Shown in pieces: positions 34,671 through 43,779 of a stretch of DNA of 64,000 bases. The stretch's first letter is position 1. The number at the start of each line of letters is the position of its first letter. The notes under the pieces were generated by a model. The model saw nothing but the letters and a program-made list of their open reading frames with translations. It was not told the origin of the DNA and searched no databases. A program made the translations under genes and the position numbers. Source of the DNA: Amycolatopsis acidiphila (lineage in GTDB: Bacteria; Actinomycetota; Actinomycetes; Mycobacteriales; Pseudonocardiaceae); assembly GCF_021391495.1 (NCBI RefSeq), contig NZ_CP090063.1:3844001-3908000 (forward strand), in the 5' to 3' direction.

Positions 34671-35439
34671 GCGGGGCGGGCAACTTCGTGGCCGCGTCGC
34701 CCTTCGCCGCGTTCAGCTGCGCCTGGGTGAGGAAGATGCTGCCGGTCAGGTCGGCACCCCGCAGGTCCGCGCCGCGGAAGTCGGCGCCGATGAGATCCGC
34801 CGCCCGCAGGTCGGCCGCGCGCAGGTCCGCGCCGATCAGGTAGGCGCCCCGCAGCGAGGCGCCCCGCAGGTTCGCGCCCTTGAGCTTCGCCCCGATCAGG
34901 TCGGCGCCCCGGTGGTTCTTCTTGCGGCCCGGCACCTCTGCCCGCGCGAGCTCACTCGCCCGCAGCAGCAGCTCGTTGACGCCGGCACGGACGGCGCCGA
35001 CGTCGAGCGCGGCCAGCTCGTCCGGCCCGGTGCCGGTGAGGCGCTCGGTGTCCTTCAGCGCTGTGCGCAGCCGCTCCCGGATCGGCGCGGCCGCCGGGAG
35101 GGCGGCCGCCTCCGTCAGGTAGTACAGCAGCTCGTGCAGCTGGCGCATGACGGGGAACACGGCGAACATCCGCCGCGCCGCAGCGGGATCCTGCCGCCAG
35201 TCCCGCCCGCCGAAGGTCACCTGCGAGACCTGCTGCCCGGCGCCGAAGCAGTCGAAGACGGTGCAGCCGGCGAAACCCCGCTCGCGCAGCTGGGCGTGGA
35301 TGCCGCAGCGGAAGTCGTGGCGCAGGTTGGTGCACGGGGTGCCGGCGGCCTTGTCGACGGCGAAGTCGGCCGAAGCGGAGAACGGCAGGGCGACGCAGCA
35401 GAGCCCGAAGCAGGACGAGCAGTCGGCGGACAGGGTCAT
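34606..35439 (-). CDS. Pentapeptide-repeat protein with cysteine-rich N-terminus
   Basis: A 277-residue protein. The first ~65 residues hold eight cysteines (C7, C10, C14, C15, C36, C45, C59, C64), suggesting a zinc or Fe-S site. A helical middle follows, then about eleven pentapeptide repeats of the A(D/N)LxG type at ~180-235 (e.g. GADLRAADLRAADLIGADF) forming a right-handed beta-helix. Repeat proteins of this fold can mimic DNA (Qnr-like) or act as scaffolds; the Cys-rich head argues against a simple Qnr. Its start is isolated and no operon partner is obvious. Confidence 0.85.
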   Translation of the reverse strand: MTLSADCSSCFGLCCVALPFSASADFAVDKAAGTPCTNLRHDFRCGIHAQLRERGFAGCTVFDCFGAGQQVSQVTFGGRDWRQDPAAARRMFAVFPVMRQLHELLYYLTEAAALPAAAPIRERLRTALKDTERLTGTGPDELAALDVGAVRAGVNELLLRASELARAEVPGRKKNHRGADLIGAKLKGANLRGASLRGAYLIGADLRAADLRAADLIGADFRGADLRGADLTGSIFLTQAQLNAAKGDAATKLPAPLTRPAHWVSAGTSSAGSAARC

Positions 35440-35469
35440 GCCCCCATTGTCGCCTGCGGCCCTGCCCTC

Positions 35470-36564
35470 TCAGCGCCCGGACAGCTCGAGCGGCCGGGAC
35501 CAGTCCAGCTGGCGCGCCAGCTCGTCGTCGCTGACCGGCGGCGGGTCCGCCGGCGGTGGCAGGCGGGCTGTCATCCGCGCGCTGGCCGCGATGTTGTGCT
35601 CGACGCGCGGGCGGCGCAACCGCTCGTAGGCCTCCAGCGGGTTCTCCGTGTCCCGCATCGCCTTCGCCAGCACCACGGCGTCCTCCAGTGCCATCGACGC
35701 GCCCTGCCCGGTCGCGGGTGACGCGGCGTGGGCGGCGTCGCCGATCACCAGCATCCGGCGGGTGCGCCATCGCCGCACGCCGGGCAGGTCCCGCGCGTTC
35801 GTGCCCAGCAACGGGCCCCGGGTGGCGGCGACGATGTCCGCGCACGGCGTGTCGTCCGGGCGCAGCAGCTCCAGCAGCCGCTCCCGCCAGTGCGGGCCCG
35901 GCCGCGCCGACGCCGGCAGCTCCTCGCCGTCCACCCGGGCGAACCAGGACGTCTCGCCGGTGGGGGAGACGGCGAACCCGAACGCGACCGCACTGCCGCG
36001 CACCATCACCATGCGTCCCGGTTCGCACGGCGGCCGGGGCTGGCGGCTGTAGCCGTAGAACACCTGCTGCCCCGCGTACCGCGGCGCCGCTCCCGGGCAG
36101 ATCAGCCCCCGCACGGTCGAGTTGAGCCCGTCCGCCCCGATCAGCAGGTCACCGCGGGCGATCCCGCTGTCGGTGAAGCGGGCCGTCACCCCGTCGGCGT
36201 CCTCGGTCGCCGACACGAGCCGTTTGCCGTGGTGCACCGGGATGCGCCGCCGGACGGCCTCGGCCTGCAACACCCGGCTCAGCTCGGCGCGGCGCAGGCA
36301 CCGGTACCCCTCCAGCGCCCGCTCGTTGCCCGCGAACTCCAAGGTGTGCAGGGCGAACCCGGCCCTGGCGACCGCCTTCGCCGCCCCCAGCTGGGACAGC
36401 GCCACGGTGCCGTTGCGGGCCAGGGCCAGGAACGCCCCGATGTCCTCGCCGCTGTCGGGATGGCCTTCGAACACCACCGGCTCGAACCCGGCGCGCTGCA
36501 GGCCCAGCGCGGTGGCCGTCCCGGCGATGCCGCCGCCGACGACCAGCACCCGTTCCGTGTCCAT
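35470..36564 (-). CDS. FAD-dependent aromatic monooxygenase
   Basis: A 364-residue group A flavoprotein hydroxylase: VLVVGGGIAGTATALGLQRAG (dinucleotide fold) at residues 6-26, a LIGADGLNSTVRGLI DG-motif near 150, and VIGDAAHAASPATGQGASMALEDAVVLA near 275. Salicylate-hydroxylase-like in layout. NAD(P)H-dependent hydroxylation of an aromatic or polyketide ring is the likely reaction. It lies 37 bp after kamA on the same strand and may be co-transcribed, although no metabolic link is obvious. Confidence 0.87.
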   Translation of the reverse strand: MDTERVLVVGGGIAGTATALGLQRAGFEPVVFEGHPDSGEDIGAFLALARNGTVALSQLGAAKAVARAGFALHTLEFAGNERALEGYRCLRRAELSRVLQAEAVRRRIPVHHGKRLVSATEDADGVTARFTDSGIARGDLLIGADGLNSTVRGLICPGAAPRYAGQQVFYGYSRQPRPPCEPGRMVMVRGSAVAFGFAVSPTGETSWFARVDGEELPASARPGPHWRERLLELLRPDDTPCADIVAATRGPLLGTNARDLPGVRRWRTRRMLVIGDAAHAASPATGQGASMALEDAVVLAKAMRDTENPLEAYERLRRPRVEHNIAASARMTARLPPPADPPPVSDDELARQLDWSRPLELSGR

Positions 36565-36601
36565 CGGCACACCCCCGGGCGCCACGATAAAACAGTCCGG
36601 C

Positions 36602-37969
36602 TCAGCTTCGCTGGTTTTCCCACCAGAGGCGACCGGACTCGGGCAGCGTCGGGATCGGGTCGTAGTACGGGTAGCGGCGCAGCAGCGCGTCCGGGTCCTC
36701 GCGTTCGATGCCGGTGCGGTAGTTCTTCGTCCAGTAGGAGATCCCGCGCTCGCGGTCGTACTCGGCGAGCTGGTGCACCCAGCGCTTGCCGACGTAGGGC
36801 ACATCGCACACGATGCGCGGGGTCGCGTAGCCGGGCAGGTAGCCCATGATGGCGTGCTGCAGCTCCTGCGCCTCCCACACCGCGACCCGCCAGTGCTCGG
36901 CGTTGGGGATCATGTCGCACAGGTAGAAGTAGTACGGCAGGATGTTCGCCTCACCCTGCAGTGCGAAGCACAGGTCCAGCAGTGCCGCGGGCGTGGCGTT
37001 CACCCCGCGCATCAGCACGCCCTGGTTCCGCACGTCCCGCACCCCGACGTCGAGCGCGGTGCGGGCGGCCTCCGCGACCAGCGGGGTGACCGACCGGGCG
37101 TGGTTGACGTGGGTGTGGATCGCGAGGTTCACCCCGCGCCGCTGCGCGGTGCCGGCGACCCGTTCCAGCCCTTCGACCACCTTCGGCTGCAGCCAGTGCT
37201 GCGGCAGCCCGGCCAGTGCCTTGGTCGCCAGCCGGATGTCGCGCACGGTCTCGATGTCCAGCAGCCGCATCAGGAACGACTCGAGCTGGTGCCACGGCAC
37301 GTTCGCCACGTCGCCGCCGGAGACCACCACGTCCCGCACGCCCGGCGTGCGCCGCAGGTAGTCGATCATCGCGTCCTGCCGGTCGACGGGCTTGAGCTCG
37401 AGCTTGTGCTTGGCCACCTGCTCGGTCGAGTTCCCGACGAGGTCCATCCGGGTGCAGTGCCCGCAGTACTGGGGGCAGGTGGACAGCAGCTCGGCCAGCA
37501 CCTTGGTGGGGTAGCGGTGGGTCAGCCCCTCGGCCACCCACATCTCCGCCTCGTGCAGCGAGTCCCGCGCCGAGTGCGGGTGACTCGGCCAGGCCTGGTC
37601 GCGGTCGCTGCGCACGGGCAGCATGTAGCGGCGGACCGGGTCGGCGTAGAACGCCTCGGTCGAGCCGGCGTTCATCGTGTTGAGCATCTGCGGCGGCAGC
37701 AGCATCGACATCGTCGCCAGCTCCCGCTGGTCGGCGGCCAGGTCGTCGAAGAACCGCTCGTCCACCAGGTCCCCGAGCACCGCGCGCAGCTGCTTGATGT
37801 TGCGCAGGCAGTGCACCCGCTGCCACTGCGCGTCCCGCCACTGCGCCTCGGTGACGTCTCGCCAGCCGGGGAAGCGGCACCAGTCCGGCTCGACCAGCTC
37901 CTCGCGCTCGTAGACGTAGGGCTGGCCGTAGGTGTCGGCAGGCGAGACAGCGTCCTGGATTGCAGTCAT
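36602..37969 (-). CDS. kamA: Lysine 2,3-aminomutase family radical SAM enzyme
   Basis: A 455-residue radical-SAM aminomutase. The 4Fe-4S motif CxxxCxxC is STCPQYCGHCTRMDLVG near residue 157, followed by VVVSGGDVANVPW and ATKALAGLPQHW, all typical of KamA. The family moves the amino group of lysine to C3 using SAM and PLP. The usual glycine-rich PLP loop near the C-terminus appears as VPYVGKRWV rather than PGGGGK, so specificity may differ. Beta-lysine would be a compatible solute or antibiotic building block. It is divergent from the amidohydrolase gene. Confidence 0.85.
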   Translation of the reverse strand: MTAIQDAVSPADTYGQPYVYEREELVEPDWCRFPGWRDVTEAQWRDAQWQRVHCLRNIKQLRAVLGDLVDERFFDDLAADQRELATMSMLLPPQMLNTMNAGSTEAFYADPVRRYMLPVRSDRDQAWPSHPHSARDSLHEAEMWVAEGLTHRYPTKVLAELLSTCPQYCGHCTRMDLVGNSTEQVAKHKLELKPVDRQDAMIDYLRRTPGVRDVVVSGGDVANVPWHQLESFLMRLLDIETVRDIRLATKALAGLPQHWLQPKVVEGLERVAGTAQRRGVNLAIHTHVNHARSVTPLVAEAARTALDVGVRDVRNQGVLMRGVNATPAALLDLCFALQGEANILPYYFYLCDMIPNAEHWRVAVWEAQELQHAIMGYLPGYATPRIVCDVPYVGKRWVHQLAEYDRERGISYWTKNYRTGIEREDPDALLRRYPYYDPIPTLPESGRLWWENQRS

Positions 37970-38017
37970 CTGTACTCCTTGTCGGCGAGTTCGCGTGAAA
38001 ATCTCCCGTCAAAGTGA

Positions 38018-38040
38018 CAATACGGCGTAAATATTGCCGT
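38018..38040. promoter_or_regulatory. AT-rich inverted repeats between kamA and the amidohydrolase
   Basis: In the 98-bp divergent region, CAATA (38018-38022) faces TATTG (38032-38036), and ACGGC (38022-38026) faces GCCGT (38036-38040), two interlocked inverted repeats. Their AT-rich centre in a GC-rich genome suggests a regulator site, possibly Lrp-like given the lysine enzyme. Inference. Confidence 0.4.
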
Positions 38041-38067
38041 CGCATCCGATCAGGCAGACTCGACACC

Positions 38068-39669
38068 GTGAACGACACGACGCTTCTGGTCGGCGGGCGG
38101 ATCCACTCCCCGAGCTCGCCCGACGCGACCGCCATGGCGGTCACCGGGGACACCGTGGTCTGGGTGGGGCAGGACGGCCCCGGCCGCGCCCTGCACCCCG
38201 GCGCACAGGTGGTCGACCTCGACGGTGCGTTCGTCGCGCCCGGGTTCGTCGACGCCCACGTGCACGCGACCGCCACCGGCCTGCACCTGACCGGCCTCGA
38301 CCTGACCGGGGTCCGCGGCGCCGCCGACCTGCTCGCCGCGGTCCGCGCGGCCGTGCGCCCCGGCGAGGTGCTCATCGCCCACGGCTGGGACGAGTCCAGC
38401 TGGACCGACCCGCGCCTGCCCAGCCGAGCCGACCTCGACGACGCGGTGGGCGGCACCCCGGTCTACCTCAGCCGCGTCGACGTGCACTCGGCCCTCGTCT
38501 CCACCGCACTGGTGGACCTCGCCCCCGAAGCCCGCGACGCCGAGGGCTGGTCGCCGGAAGGCCCGCTCGCCCGCGACGCCCACCACCGCGTCCGCACCGC
38601 CATGCAGGCGGCGATCACCGGCGAGCAGCGCCGCCGTGCCCAGGACGCCTTCCTGCGCCGCGCGGCCGAACGCGGCATCGTGAGCGTCCACGAATGCGCC
38701 GGGCCCGACATCTCCGGCGAAGCCGACCTCGCCGACCTGCTCGCCCTGGCCGCCGAGCCCGGACGGCCCGAGGTCACCGGCTACTGGGGCGAGACGGGCG
38801 CGGTCGACCTCGCGCGCCGGCACGGGCTGCGCGGCCTCGCCGGCGACCTGTTCGTCGACGGCGCCCTCGGCTCCCACACCGCGGCCCTGCGCGATCCCTA
38901 CACCGACCACCCCACCAGCACCGGCGCGCGCTACCTCGACGCCGATGCCATCGCCGCGCACGTGGTCACCTGCACCGAAGCGGGCCTGCAGGCCGGCTTC
39001 CACGTGATCGGCGACGCCGGGGTCACTGAGGTCGTCCGCGGCTTCCAGCTCGCCGAGAAGGCCGTCGGCCGGCGGGCGCTCACCGGCGCGAAGCACCGCC
39101 TCGAACACCTCGAGATGGTCGACCCCGCCCAGGCCGAGCTGCTCGCGGGCTGGGCCGTCACCGGCTCGATGCAACCCCAGTTCGACGCCCTGTGGGGCGG
39201 CGCGGACGGGATGTACGCCACCCGCCTGGGCGAACGGGCCGCCGCGCTCAACCCGTTCGCGACCCTCGCCGCCAACGGCGTGCTGCTCGCGTTCGGCTCG
39301 GACAGCCCGGTCACCTCCCTCGACCCCTGGGCGAGCGTCCGCGCCGCGGTGCACCACCACACCCCGGGGTCCGGGCTGTCCGCGCGCGCCGCGTTCAACG
39401 CCCACACCCGCGGCGGGCACCGCGCCGCCGGGGTCAACGACGGCATCACCGGCAGCCTCGTGCCCGGCGCGCCCGCGCACTACGCGATCTGGGACGCCGC
39501 CGAGCTCGTCGTGGCCGCCTCGGACTCCCGGGTCCAGCGCTGGTCCACCGACCCGCGCTCCCGGGTGCCCGCGCTGCCACCACTGGACCCGGGCATTCCG
39601 CTGCCGGCCTGCCTGCGCACGGTCCGCGCCGGTCAGGTGCTCTACGACGCGTTCACGTCGGCCGCCTAG
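38068..39669 (+). CDS. YtcJ-like amidohydrolase
   Basis: A 533-residue metal-dependent amidohydrolase. The N-terminal beta-sandwich contains VVDLDGAFVAPGFVDAHVHATATG, with the HxH metal motif near residue 70; later ligands are in GFHVIGDAGV and HRLEHLEMVD, and the final Asp region reads LAFGSDSPVTSLDPW. This is the YtcJ/exoenzyme-regulatory group, whose substrates are mostly unknown N-acyl or cyclic amides. GTG 38068 is chosen because the family begins a few residues before the first strand (TTLLVGGRIHS). A 67-bp gap leads to lnt. Confidence 0.87.
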   Translation: MNDTTLLVGGRIHSPSSPDATAMAVTGDTVVWVGQDGPGRALHPGAQVVDLDGAFVAPGFVDAHVHATATGLHLTGLDLTGVRGAADLLAAVRAAVRPGEVLIAHGWDESSWTDPRLPSRADLDDAVGGTPVYLSRVDVHSALVSTALVDLAPEARDAEGWSPEGPLARDAHHRVRTAMQAAITGEQRRRAQDAFLRRAAERGIVSVHECAGPDISGEADLADLLALAAEPGRPEVTGYWGETGAVDLARRHGLRGLAGDLFVDGALGSHTAALRDPYTDHPTSTGARYLDADAIAAHVVTCTEAGLQAGFHVIGDAGVTEVVRGFQLAEKAVGRRALTGAKHRLEHLEMVDPAQAELLAGWAVTGSMQPQFDALWGGADGMYATRLGERAAALNPFATLAANGVLLAFGSDSPVTSLDPWASVRAAVHHHTPGSGLSARAAFNAHTRGGHRAAGVNDGITGSLVPGAPAHYAIWDAAELVVAASDSRVQRWSTDPRSRVPALPPLDPGIPLPACLRTVRAGQVLYDAFTSAA

Positions 39670-39723
39670 GCCCCGGCCGCTTCGCCCACCACCACCCTCA
39701 ACGGAGGCGCTTCGCGCCGCGGC

Positions 39724-39729
39724 TATCGT
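39724..39729 (+). promoter_or_regulatory. Minus-10 box for leaderless lnt transcript
   Basis: TATCGT lies 7 nt before the GTG at 39737. The intervening GTAGGA is too close to the start codon to be a useful ribosome site, so a leaderless message is likely. Confidence 0.5.
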
Positions 39730-39736
39730 CGTAGGA

Positions 39737-41335
39737 GTGGCCGTAACCGCGCCGGAGACCACGGCGACCGAAACCCCGAAGTCCCGGCGCCTTGCCTGGC
39801 GGCCATGGCTGCTGCGCCTGGTGCTGGCGGCGGCTTCGGGCTTCGTGTTCTACCTCAGCTTCGCGCCGCGCCCGCTGTGGTGGCTCGCGCCCATCGGGTT
39901 CGCCGGCTTCGCCTTCGTCCTGCGCGGGCGACGCCTGTGGGGCGGGCTGGGCTACGGCTTCGTGTTCGGCCTCGCGCTCTACCTGCCGCTGCTGACCTGG
40001 CTGGAGGACTTCCTCGGCGTCGAGTTCGGCCCGTGGCCCTGGCTCGGGCTCTCCGCGGCGCTGGCCGCCTACCTCGGCGTCGGCGGCGCCCTGTGCACCC
40101 TCGCCGCACGGCTGCCCTGGGCCCCGGTGTGGATGAGCATGGTCATCATCGCCACCGAGACCCCGCGCACCTGGTGGCCGCTCGGCGGGTTCCCCTGGGG
40201 CCGGGTCGCCTTCAGCCAGCCCGAAGGCGCGTACCTGCCACTCGCCTCGATCGGCGGGGCGCCACTGGTCGGGTTCGCCGTCGTGCTCACCGGGTTCGCC
40301 GTGCCCGCGCTGGTGGCGCGGCTGCGCCGGCGCGACTGGCGCCGTTCGGTCCTGCCCGCCGTCGCCGTCGTGCTGCCGGTCGTGGCCGGGCTCGCGCTGT
40401 GGCCGACGATCGGCACCGGCGCGCAGACCGGCAGCCTCACCGTCGCCACGGTGCAGGGCAACGCTCCCGACGCCGGGCTCGACCTGATGGAGGAATCGGC
40501 CACGATCAGGGCGAACCACCTCGCGCAGAGCGAGCGCCTCGCCCAGGAGATTCACTCGGGCGCGGTGGCCAAACCCGACCTGGTGATCTGGCCCGAGACC
40601 GCGACCCAGCTGGCGGGCCCGGACCCGGTGCTCGACCAGGCCGTCGCCGACCTCGGCGTGCCGACCCTCATCGGCGCCATCGACCTGCCCCAGGGCGGCG
40701 GCCACCCGCAGAACAGCGAGATCGTCTGGGACCCGGCCACCGGCCCGGGGGAGCGGTACTCCAAACAGGAGCTGGTGCCCTTCGCCGAGTACGTCCCCGC
40801 GCGCGCCATCGCCCAGTGGGTCACCCCCTTCATCGACACCACCAGCGACATGACCCCCGGCAACCGGCCCGCCGTCCTCGACGTCGCCGGCACCAAGGTC
40901 GCCACGCCGATCTGCTACGAGGTCGCCTACGACAACGTCGCCCGCGACGCCGTCGACCTCGGCGCCCAGCTGATCGTCGTGCCGACCAACAACGCCTGGT
41001 TCGGCCAGAGCGAGATGAGCTACCAGCAGCTCGCGATGGCCCGCCTGCGCGCCGTCGAGCACAGCCGGGCCGTGGTGGTCTCCGCCACCAGCGGGGTCAG
41101 CGCGATCGTCGCCCCCGATGGCTCGATCACGCAGTCGACCAGCGAATTCACCGCCGCATCCCTGGTCGGGCGCGTGCCGCTGCGAGACACGACTACGCTG
41201 TCGGATCGACTCGGTGCGTGGACGGAGTACGGCCAGGTCGGCGCCGCGCTGGCGGCGGTGCTCGCCGGCCTCGGAATCCGTCTGCGCACCAGGCGCGCAG
41301 GCGCCGAGGACACGCGAGCAACCGGGGCGGGATGA
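39737..41335 (+). CDS. lnt: Apolipoprotein N-acyltransferase
   Basis: A 532-residue protein with six to seven N-terminal helices (~25-225) and a C-terminal nitrilase-type domain. The catalytic triad regions are visible: Glu in [12 protein letters not shown] near 285, Lys in [15 protein letters not shown] near 345, and Cys in [12 protein letters not shown] near 395. It adds the third acyl chain to lipoproteins in the membrane. In mycobacteria this protein is fused or adjacent to polyprenol-phosphate mannose synthase, and here that gene follows directly, 25 bp downstream. Confidence 0.93.
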   Translation: MAVTAPETTATETPKSRRLAWRPWLLRLVLAAASGFVFYLSFAPRPLWWLAPIGFAGFAFVLRGRRLWGGLGYGFVFGLALYLPLLTWLEDFLGVEFGPWPWLGLSAALAAYLGVGGALCTLAARLPWAPVWMSMVIIATETPRTWWPLGGFPWGRVAFSQPEGAYLPLASIGGAPLVGFAVVLTGFAVPALVARLRRRDWRRSVLPAVAVVLPVVAGLALWPTIGTGAQTGSLTVATVQGNAPDAGLDLMEESATIRANHLAQSERLAQEIHSGAVAKPDLVIWPETATQLAGPDPVLDQAVADLGVPTLIGAIDLPQGGGHPQNSEIVWDPATGPGERYSKQELVPFAEYVPARAIAQWVTPFIDTTSDMTPGNRPAVLDVAGTKVATPICYEVAYDNVARDAVDLGAQLIVVPTNNAWFGQSEMSYQQLAMARLRAVEHSRAVVVSATSGVSAIVAPDGSITQSTSEFTAASLVGRVPLRDTTTLSDRLGAWTEYGQVGAALAAVLAGLGIRLRTRRAGAEDTRATGAG

Positions 41336-41360
41336 GGACTCCCGCCGAGGGAGGACACGG

Positions 41361-42131
41361 ATGGCGCAGGCGCCACGGGCAGCACGACCGATCGAGCCGG
41401 TTCTGGTGGTGATCCCGACTTACAACGAGCGTGAGAACCTCACGCCCATCCTGCGCAGGCTGCACGAAAGCCTGCCGTCGGTGCACGCGCTCGTGGTCGA
41501 CGACGGCAGCCCCGACGGCACCGGCGAGCTGGCCGACGAGCTCGCCGCCGAGGACAAGCGCGTCCACGTGATGCACCGCAGCGAGAAGGCCGGCCTGGGG
41601 GCCGCCTACATCGCCGGGTTCCGCTGGGGGCTGGAACGCGACTACGCCACCATCGTCGAGATGGACGCCGACGGCTCGCACGCGCCCGAGGACCTGCCGC
41701 GCATGCTCGACGCGCTCGAAGACGCCGACCTCGTGCTCGGCTCGCGCTACGTCCCCGGCGGCAGCGTCGTCAACTGGCCCAAGCGGCGCGAGATCCTCTC
41801 CCGCGGCGCGAACCTGTACTCCCGCCTCGCCCTCGGCGGCAAGATCACCGAGTACACCTCCGGCTTCCGGGCCTACCGGCGCGCGGTACTCGAGAAGCTG
41901 GAGCTGGACGAGATCGCCTCGACCGGCTACTGCTTCCAGATCGACCTGGCCTGGCGCACCCTGCGGGCCGGGTTCGAGGTCGTCGAGGTGCCCATCACCT
42001 TCACCGAGCGCGAGATCGGCGAGTCGAAGATGAGCGGCTCGATCATCCGCGAGGCCATGCTCCGCGTCGGCATCTGGGGCACCCAGCACCGGCTCGCCCA
42101 GCTGCGCCGCCTGGCGCAGCGCCGCGGCTAG
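41361..42131 (+). CDS. ppm: Polyprenol-phosphate mannose synthase (GT2)
   Basis: A 256-residue family 2 glycosyltransferase: [13 protein letters not shown] at residues ~15-27, [30 protein letters not shown], the DxD-like [26 protein letters not shown] and the C-terminal [18 protein letters not shown]. These are the hallmarks of dolichol/polyprenol-phosphate mannose synthases. It transfers mannose from GDP-mannose to a polyprenyl phosphate for lipoglycan and protein mannosylation. A GAGGGAGGA ribosome site precedes the ATG. It is followed by a strong terminator. Confidence 0.93.
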   Translation: MAQAPRAARPIEPVLVVIPTYNERENLTPILRRLHESLPSVHALVVDDGSPDGTGELADELAAEDKRVHVMHRSEKAGLGAAYIAGFRWGLERDYATIVEMDADGSHAPEDLPRMLDALEDADLVLGSRYVPGGSVVNWPKRREILSRGANLYSRLALGGKITEYTSGFRAYRRAVLEKLELDEIASTGYCFQIDLAWRTLRAGFEVVEVPITFTEREIGESKMSGSIIREAMLRVGIWGTQHRLAQLRRLAQRRG

Positions 42132-42146
42132 CCACGCGGTCCGAAG

Positions 42147-42193
42147 ACACGAGCAGGCCCCCGCGGCGGGAGGACGCGGGGGCCTGCTCGTGT
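42147..42193. terminator. Bidirectional terminator between ppm and rbpA
   Basis: A perfect 19-bp stem (42147-42165 with 42175-42193) with a 9-nt loop lies between the convergent ppm and rbpA genes. It can serve both directions: ppm ends 15 bp before it and rbpA ends 20 bp after it. It is one of the two strongest hairpins in the window. Confidence 0.88.
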
Positions 42194-42213
42194 TTCGTGG
42201 TGGTACCGGCCAG

Positions 42214-42561
42214 CTACGCCGAGCGGCTCGTCCGGCGGCCCTTGAGCTCGGCCAGCCGTTCGTTCAGCAGATCCTCCAGCTCCGGGATCGAGCGCCGCTC
42301 CAGCAGCATGTCCCAGTGCGTGCGCGGAGGCTTGACCTTCTTCTGCTCGAGCTGCCCGCCGTTGACGATCTCGGACTCGCTGCCGTGCAGGCGACACTCC
42401 CACACGGACGGGATCTCCGCGTCGTCGGAGAAGGGCACCTCGAACTCGTGGTTCTTCGGGCACGCGTACCGCACCGTGCGGCGCGGGGCGAGATCGTGGT
42501 TCCGGTCGGTCTCGTAGCTGACCGCTCCCAGCCGGCTTCCACGGAGTACACGGTCGGCCAT
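42214..42561 (-). CDS. rbpA: RNA polymerase-binding protein RbpA
   Basis: A 115-residue protein matching RbpA throughout: MADRVLRGSRLGAVSYETDR, the zinc/core-fold segment TVRYACPKNHEFEVPFSDDAEIPSVWECRLHG, the basic linker QKKVKPPRTHWDMLLERR and the sigma-interacting helix SIPELEDLLNERLAEL. It binds RNA polymerase and the principal sigma factor, stabilising open complexes and lowering rifampicin sensitivity. A sigma-R-type promoter lies upstream. Confidence 0.97.
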   Translation of the reverse strand: MADRVLRGSRLGAVSYETDRNHDLAPRRTVRYACPKNHEFEVPFSDDAEIPSVWECRLHGSESEIVNGGQLEQKKVKPPRTHWDMLLERRSIPELEDLLNERLAELKGRRTSRSA

Positions 42562-42620
42562 GATGACGTCCTTTCAGTCGGCTCCGGTGGTTAAGAGCCA
42601 GAGTGATGCTCACCCTATGC

Positions 42621-42647
42621 AACGATCCCCGTCTTCCGGGAATTCCC
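42621..42647 (-). promoter_or_regulatory. Sigma-R-type promoter of rbpA
   Basis: Reading the minus strand, GGGAAT (42647-42642) is followed after exactly 18 nt by GTT (42623-42621), the consensus of the thiol-stress sigma factor SigR. It lies about 60 bp upstream of the rbpA ATG. In Streptomyces rbpA is known to have a SigR promoter, so this conserved site is strong evidence for disulfide-stress induction here too. A TAGGGT box overlaps it and could serve the housekeeping sigma factor. Confidence 0.8.
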
Positions 42648-42810
42648 GGAAGAACATGTCGTCGCTCACGATGAGCGGGCTCACCCCTCGGCAACAGCTT
42701 CCACCAGAGGGACACCGTTCGCGCCGCTAAGTGACGCGGTTTGGCCGTTCTTTCTGCGATTATCCCCCAGTCGGGCTACCGGATGGCGGCAAAAGAGGAA
42801 GCCAGGACCC

Positions 42811-43554
42811 TCAGCTGAGGCGTAGCTGTCCCCACTGCCCCGCACCCGGTCCGAGGTCGCCGAGACGGAAGTGCCGTCGGCACAGTACTTGGTAACGCAA
42901 AGTAGTGAGTTCGAGCTGCGTGCGTGATGAGGTTGCACCTTCAACCACGTCCGCGACCACCACCGTGTCCCCTTCACGCAGCACTTCGCCGTCCCGCACC
43001 CGCGCGTTGAACCGCCCCGGCGCACCACACCAGCACAGCACGTCCACCTGCACCGGCTGCAGCTCGTCGGCCAGTTCGAACAGCCGGCGCGCACCGGGGA
43101 ACAGGCTGCTCCGGAAGTCGGTGGCGATGCCGAAGCAGTAGACGTCGATCTGGACCTCGTCGGCGAGCTCGGCCAGCTGCTCGACCTGGGCGGGGGAGAG
43201 GAACTGCGCCTCGTCGACCACCAGGTAGTCCACGTGCTGCCCGGCGACCCACTGCTGGCGGATCAGCTGCCGCAGGTCCGTGTCGGCCCCGACCTCGACG
43301 GCCTTACGCGTGATGCCGATCCGGCTGGTGATCTGCGGCGCGCCCGAGCGGTCGTGACGCACCAGCAGCAGCCCCCGCCGGCCCTGCCGCGCGTGGTTGT
43401 GGTCGATCTGCAGCGCCAGCGTCGACTTCCCGCAGTCCATCGGTCCGTAGCAGAACCTGAGCAGGCCCCGGACCGGCGGACGCCGCGCGCCGGCACCCGG
43501 TACGGCGGACAGCGCGTCGGTGGGATCGAGGGCTTCGTCGGAAAGCGAGGTCAC
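42811..43554 (-). CDS. tdk: Thymidine kinase-like protein
   Basis: A ~247-residue type II thymidine kinase from the GTG at 43554. P-loop FCYGPMDCGKSTLAL near residue 40, a VRHDRSGAPQI segment, the Walker B/DEAQF motif YLVVDEAQFLSPAQVEQL near 118, and a zinc site built from CWCGAPG and CRRHF. The P-loop Cys replaces the usual Ser/Gly. It would phosphorylate thymidine in the salvage pathway. The ~35-residue N-terminal extension is uncertain; a later start is possible. It is divergent from the Rpf-like gene. Confidence 0.83.
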   Translation of the reverse strand: MTSLSDEALDPTDALSAVPGAGARRPPVRGLLRFCYGPMDCGKSTLALQIDHNHARQGRRGLLLVRHDRSGAPQITSRIGITRKAVEVGADTDLRQLIRQQWVAGQHVDYLVVDEAQFLSPAQVEQLAELADEVQIDVYCFGIATDFRSSLFPGARRLFELADELQPVQVDVLCWCGAPGRFNARVRDGEVLREGDTVVVADVVEGATSSRTQLELTTLRYQVLCRRHFRLGDLGPGAGQWGQLRLS

Positions 43555-43744
43555 GAAGCTCGACCCTATCTCTCCCTTGATCGGGTGAATTGAGCGGAGA
43601 TCCGCCCACCGCAAGCCGATGACAGGGGAGTGCCGCCCAGCCGGCACGTTTCTCCGCGTCCACCGGCCGACCCGGCACCGTGCGGCGTGTCGCTCAGAAC
43701 CCCGAAAGCTGTGACATGTGATTCTGGTGGGCTCGATGTGAAAG

Positions 43745-43773
43745 TTGTGGCTGCTGGGGCGAAAACCTACTGT
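43745..43773 (+). promoter_or_regulatory. Promoter of the Rpf-like gene (leaderless)
   Basis: TTGTGG (43745-43750), a 17-nt spacer and TACTGT (43768-43773) form a good housekeeping promoter whose minus-10 lies 6 nt before the ATG at 43780, so the message is probably leaderless. Confidence 0.6.
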
Positions 43774-43779
43774 GCTCGC

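Noticed and set aside
43690..43745. Possible CRP/GlxR site (TGTGACATGTGATT) upstream of the Rpf-like gene
   Set aside because: Only one half-site fits; the second arm is poor, so it is not listed as a feature.
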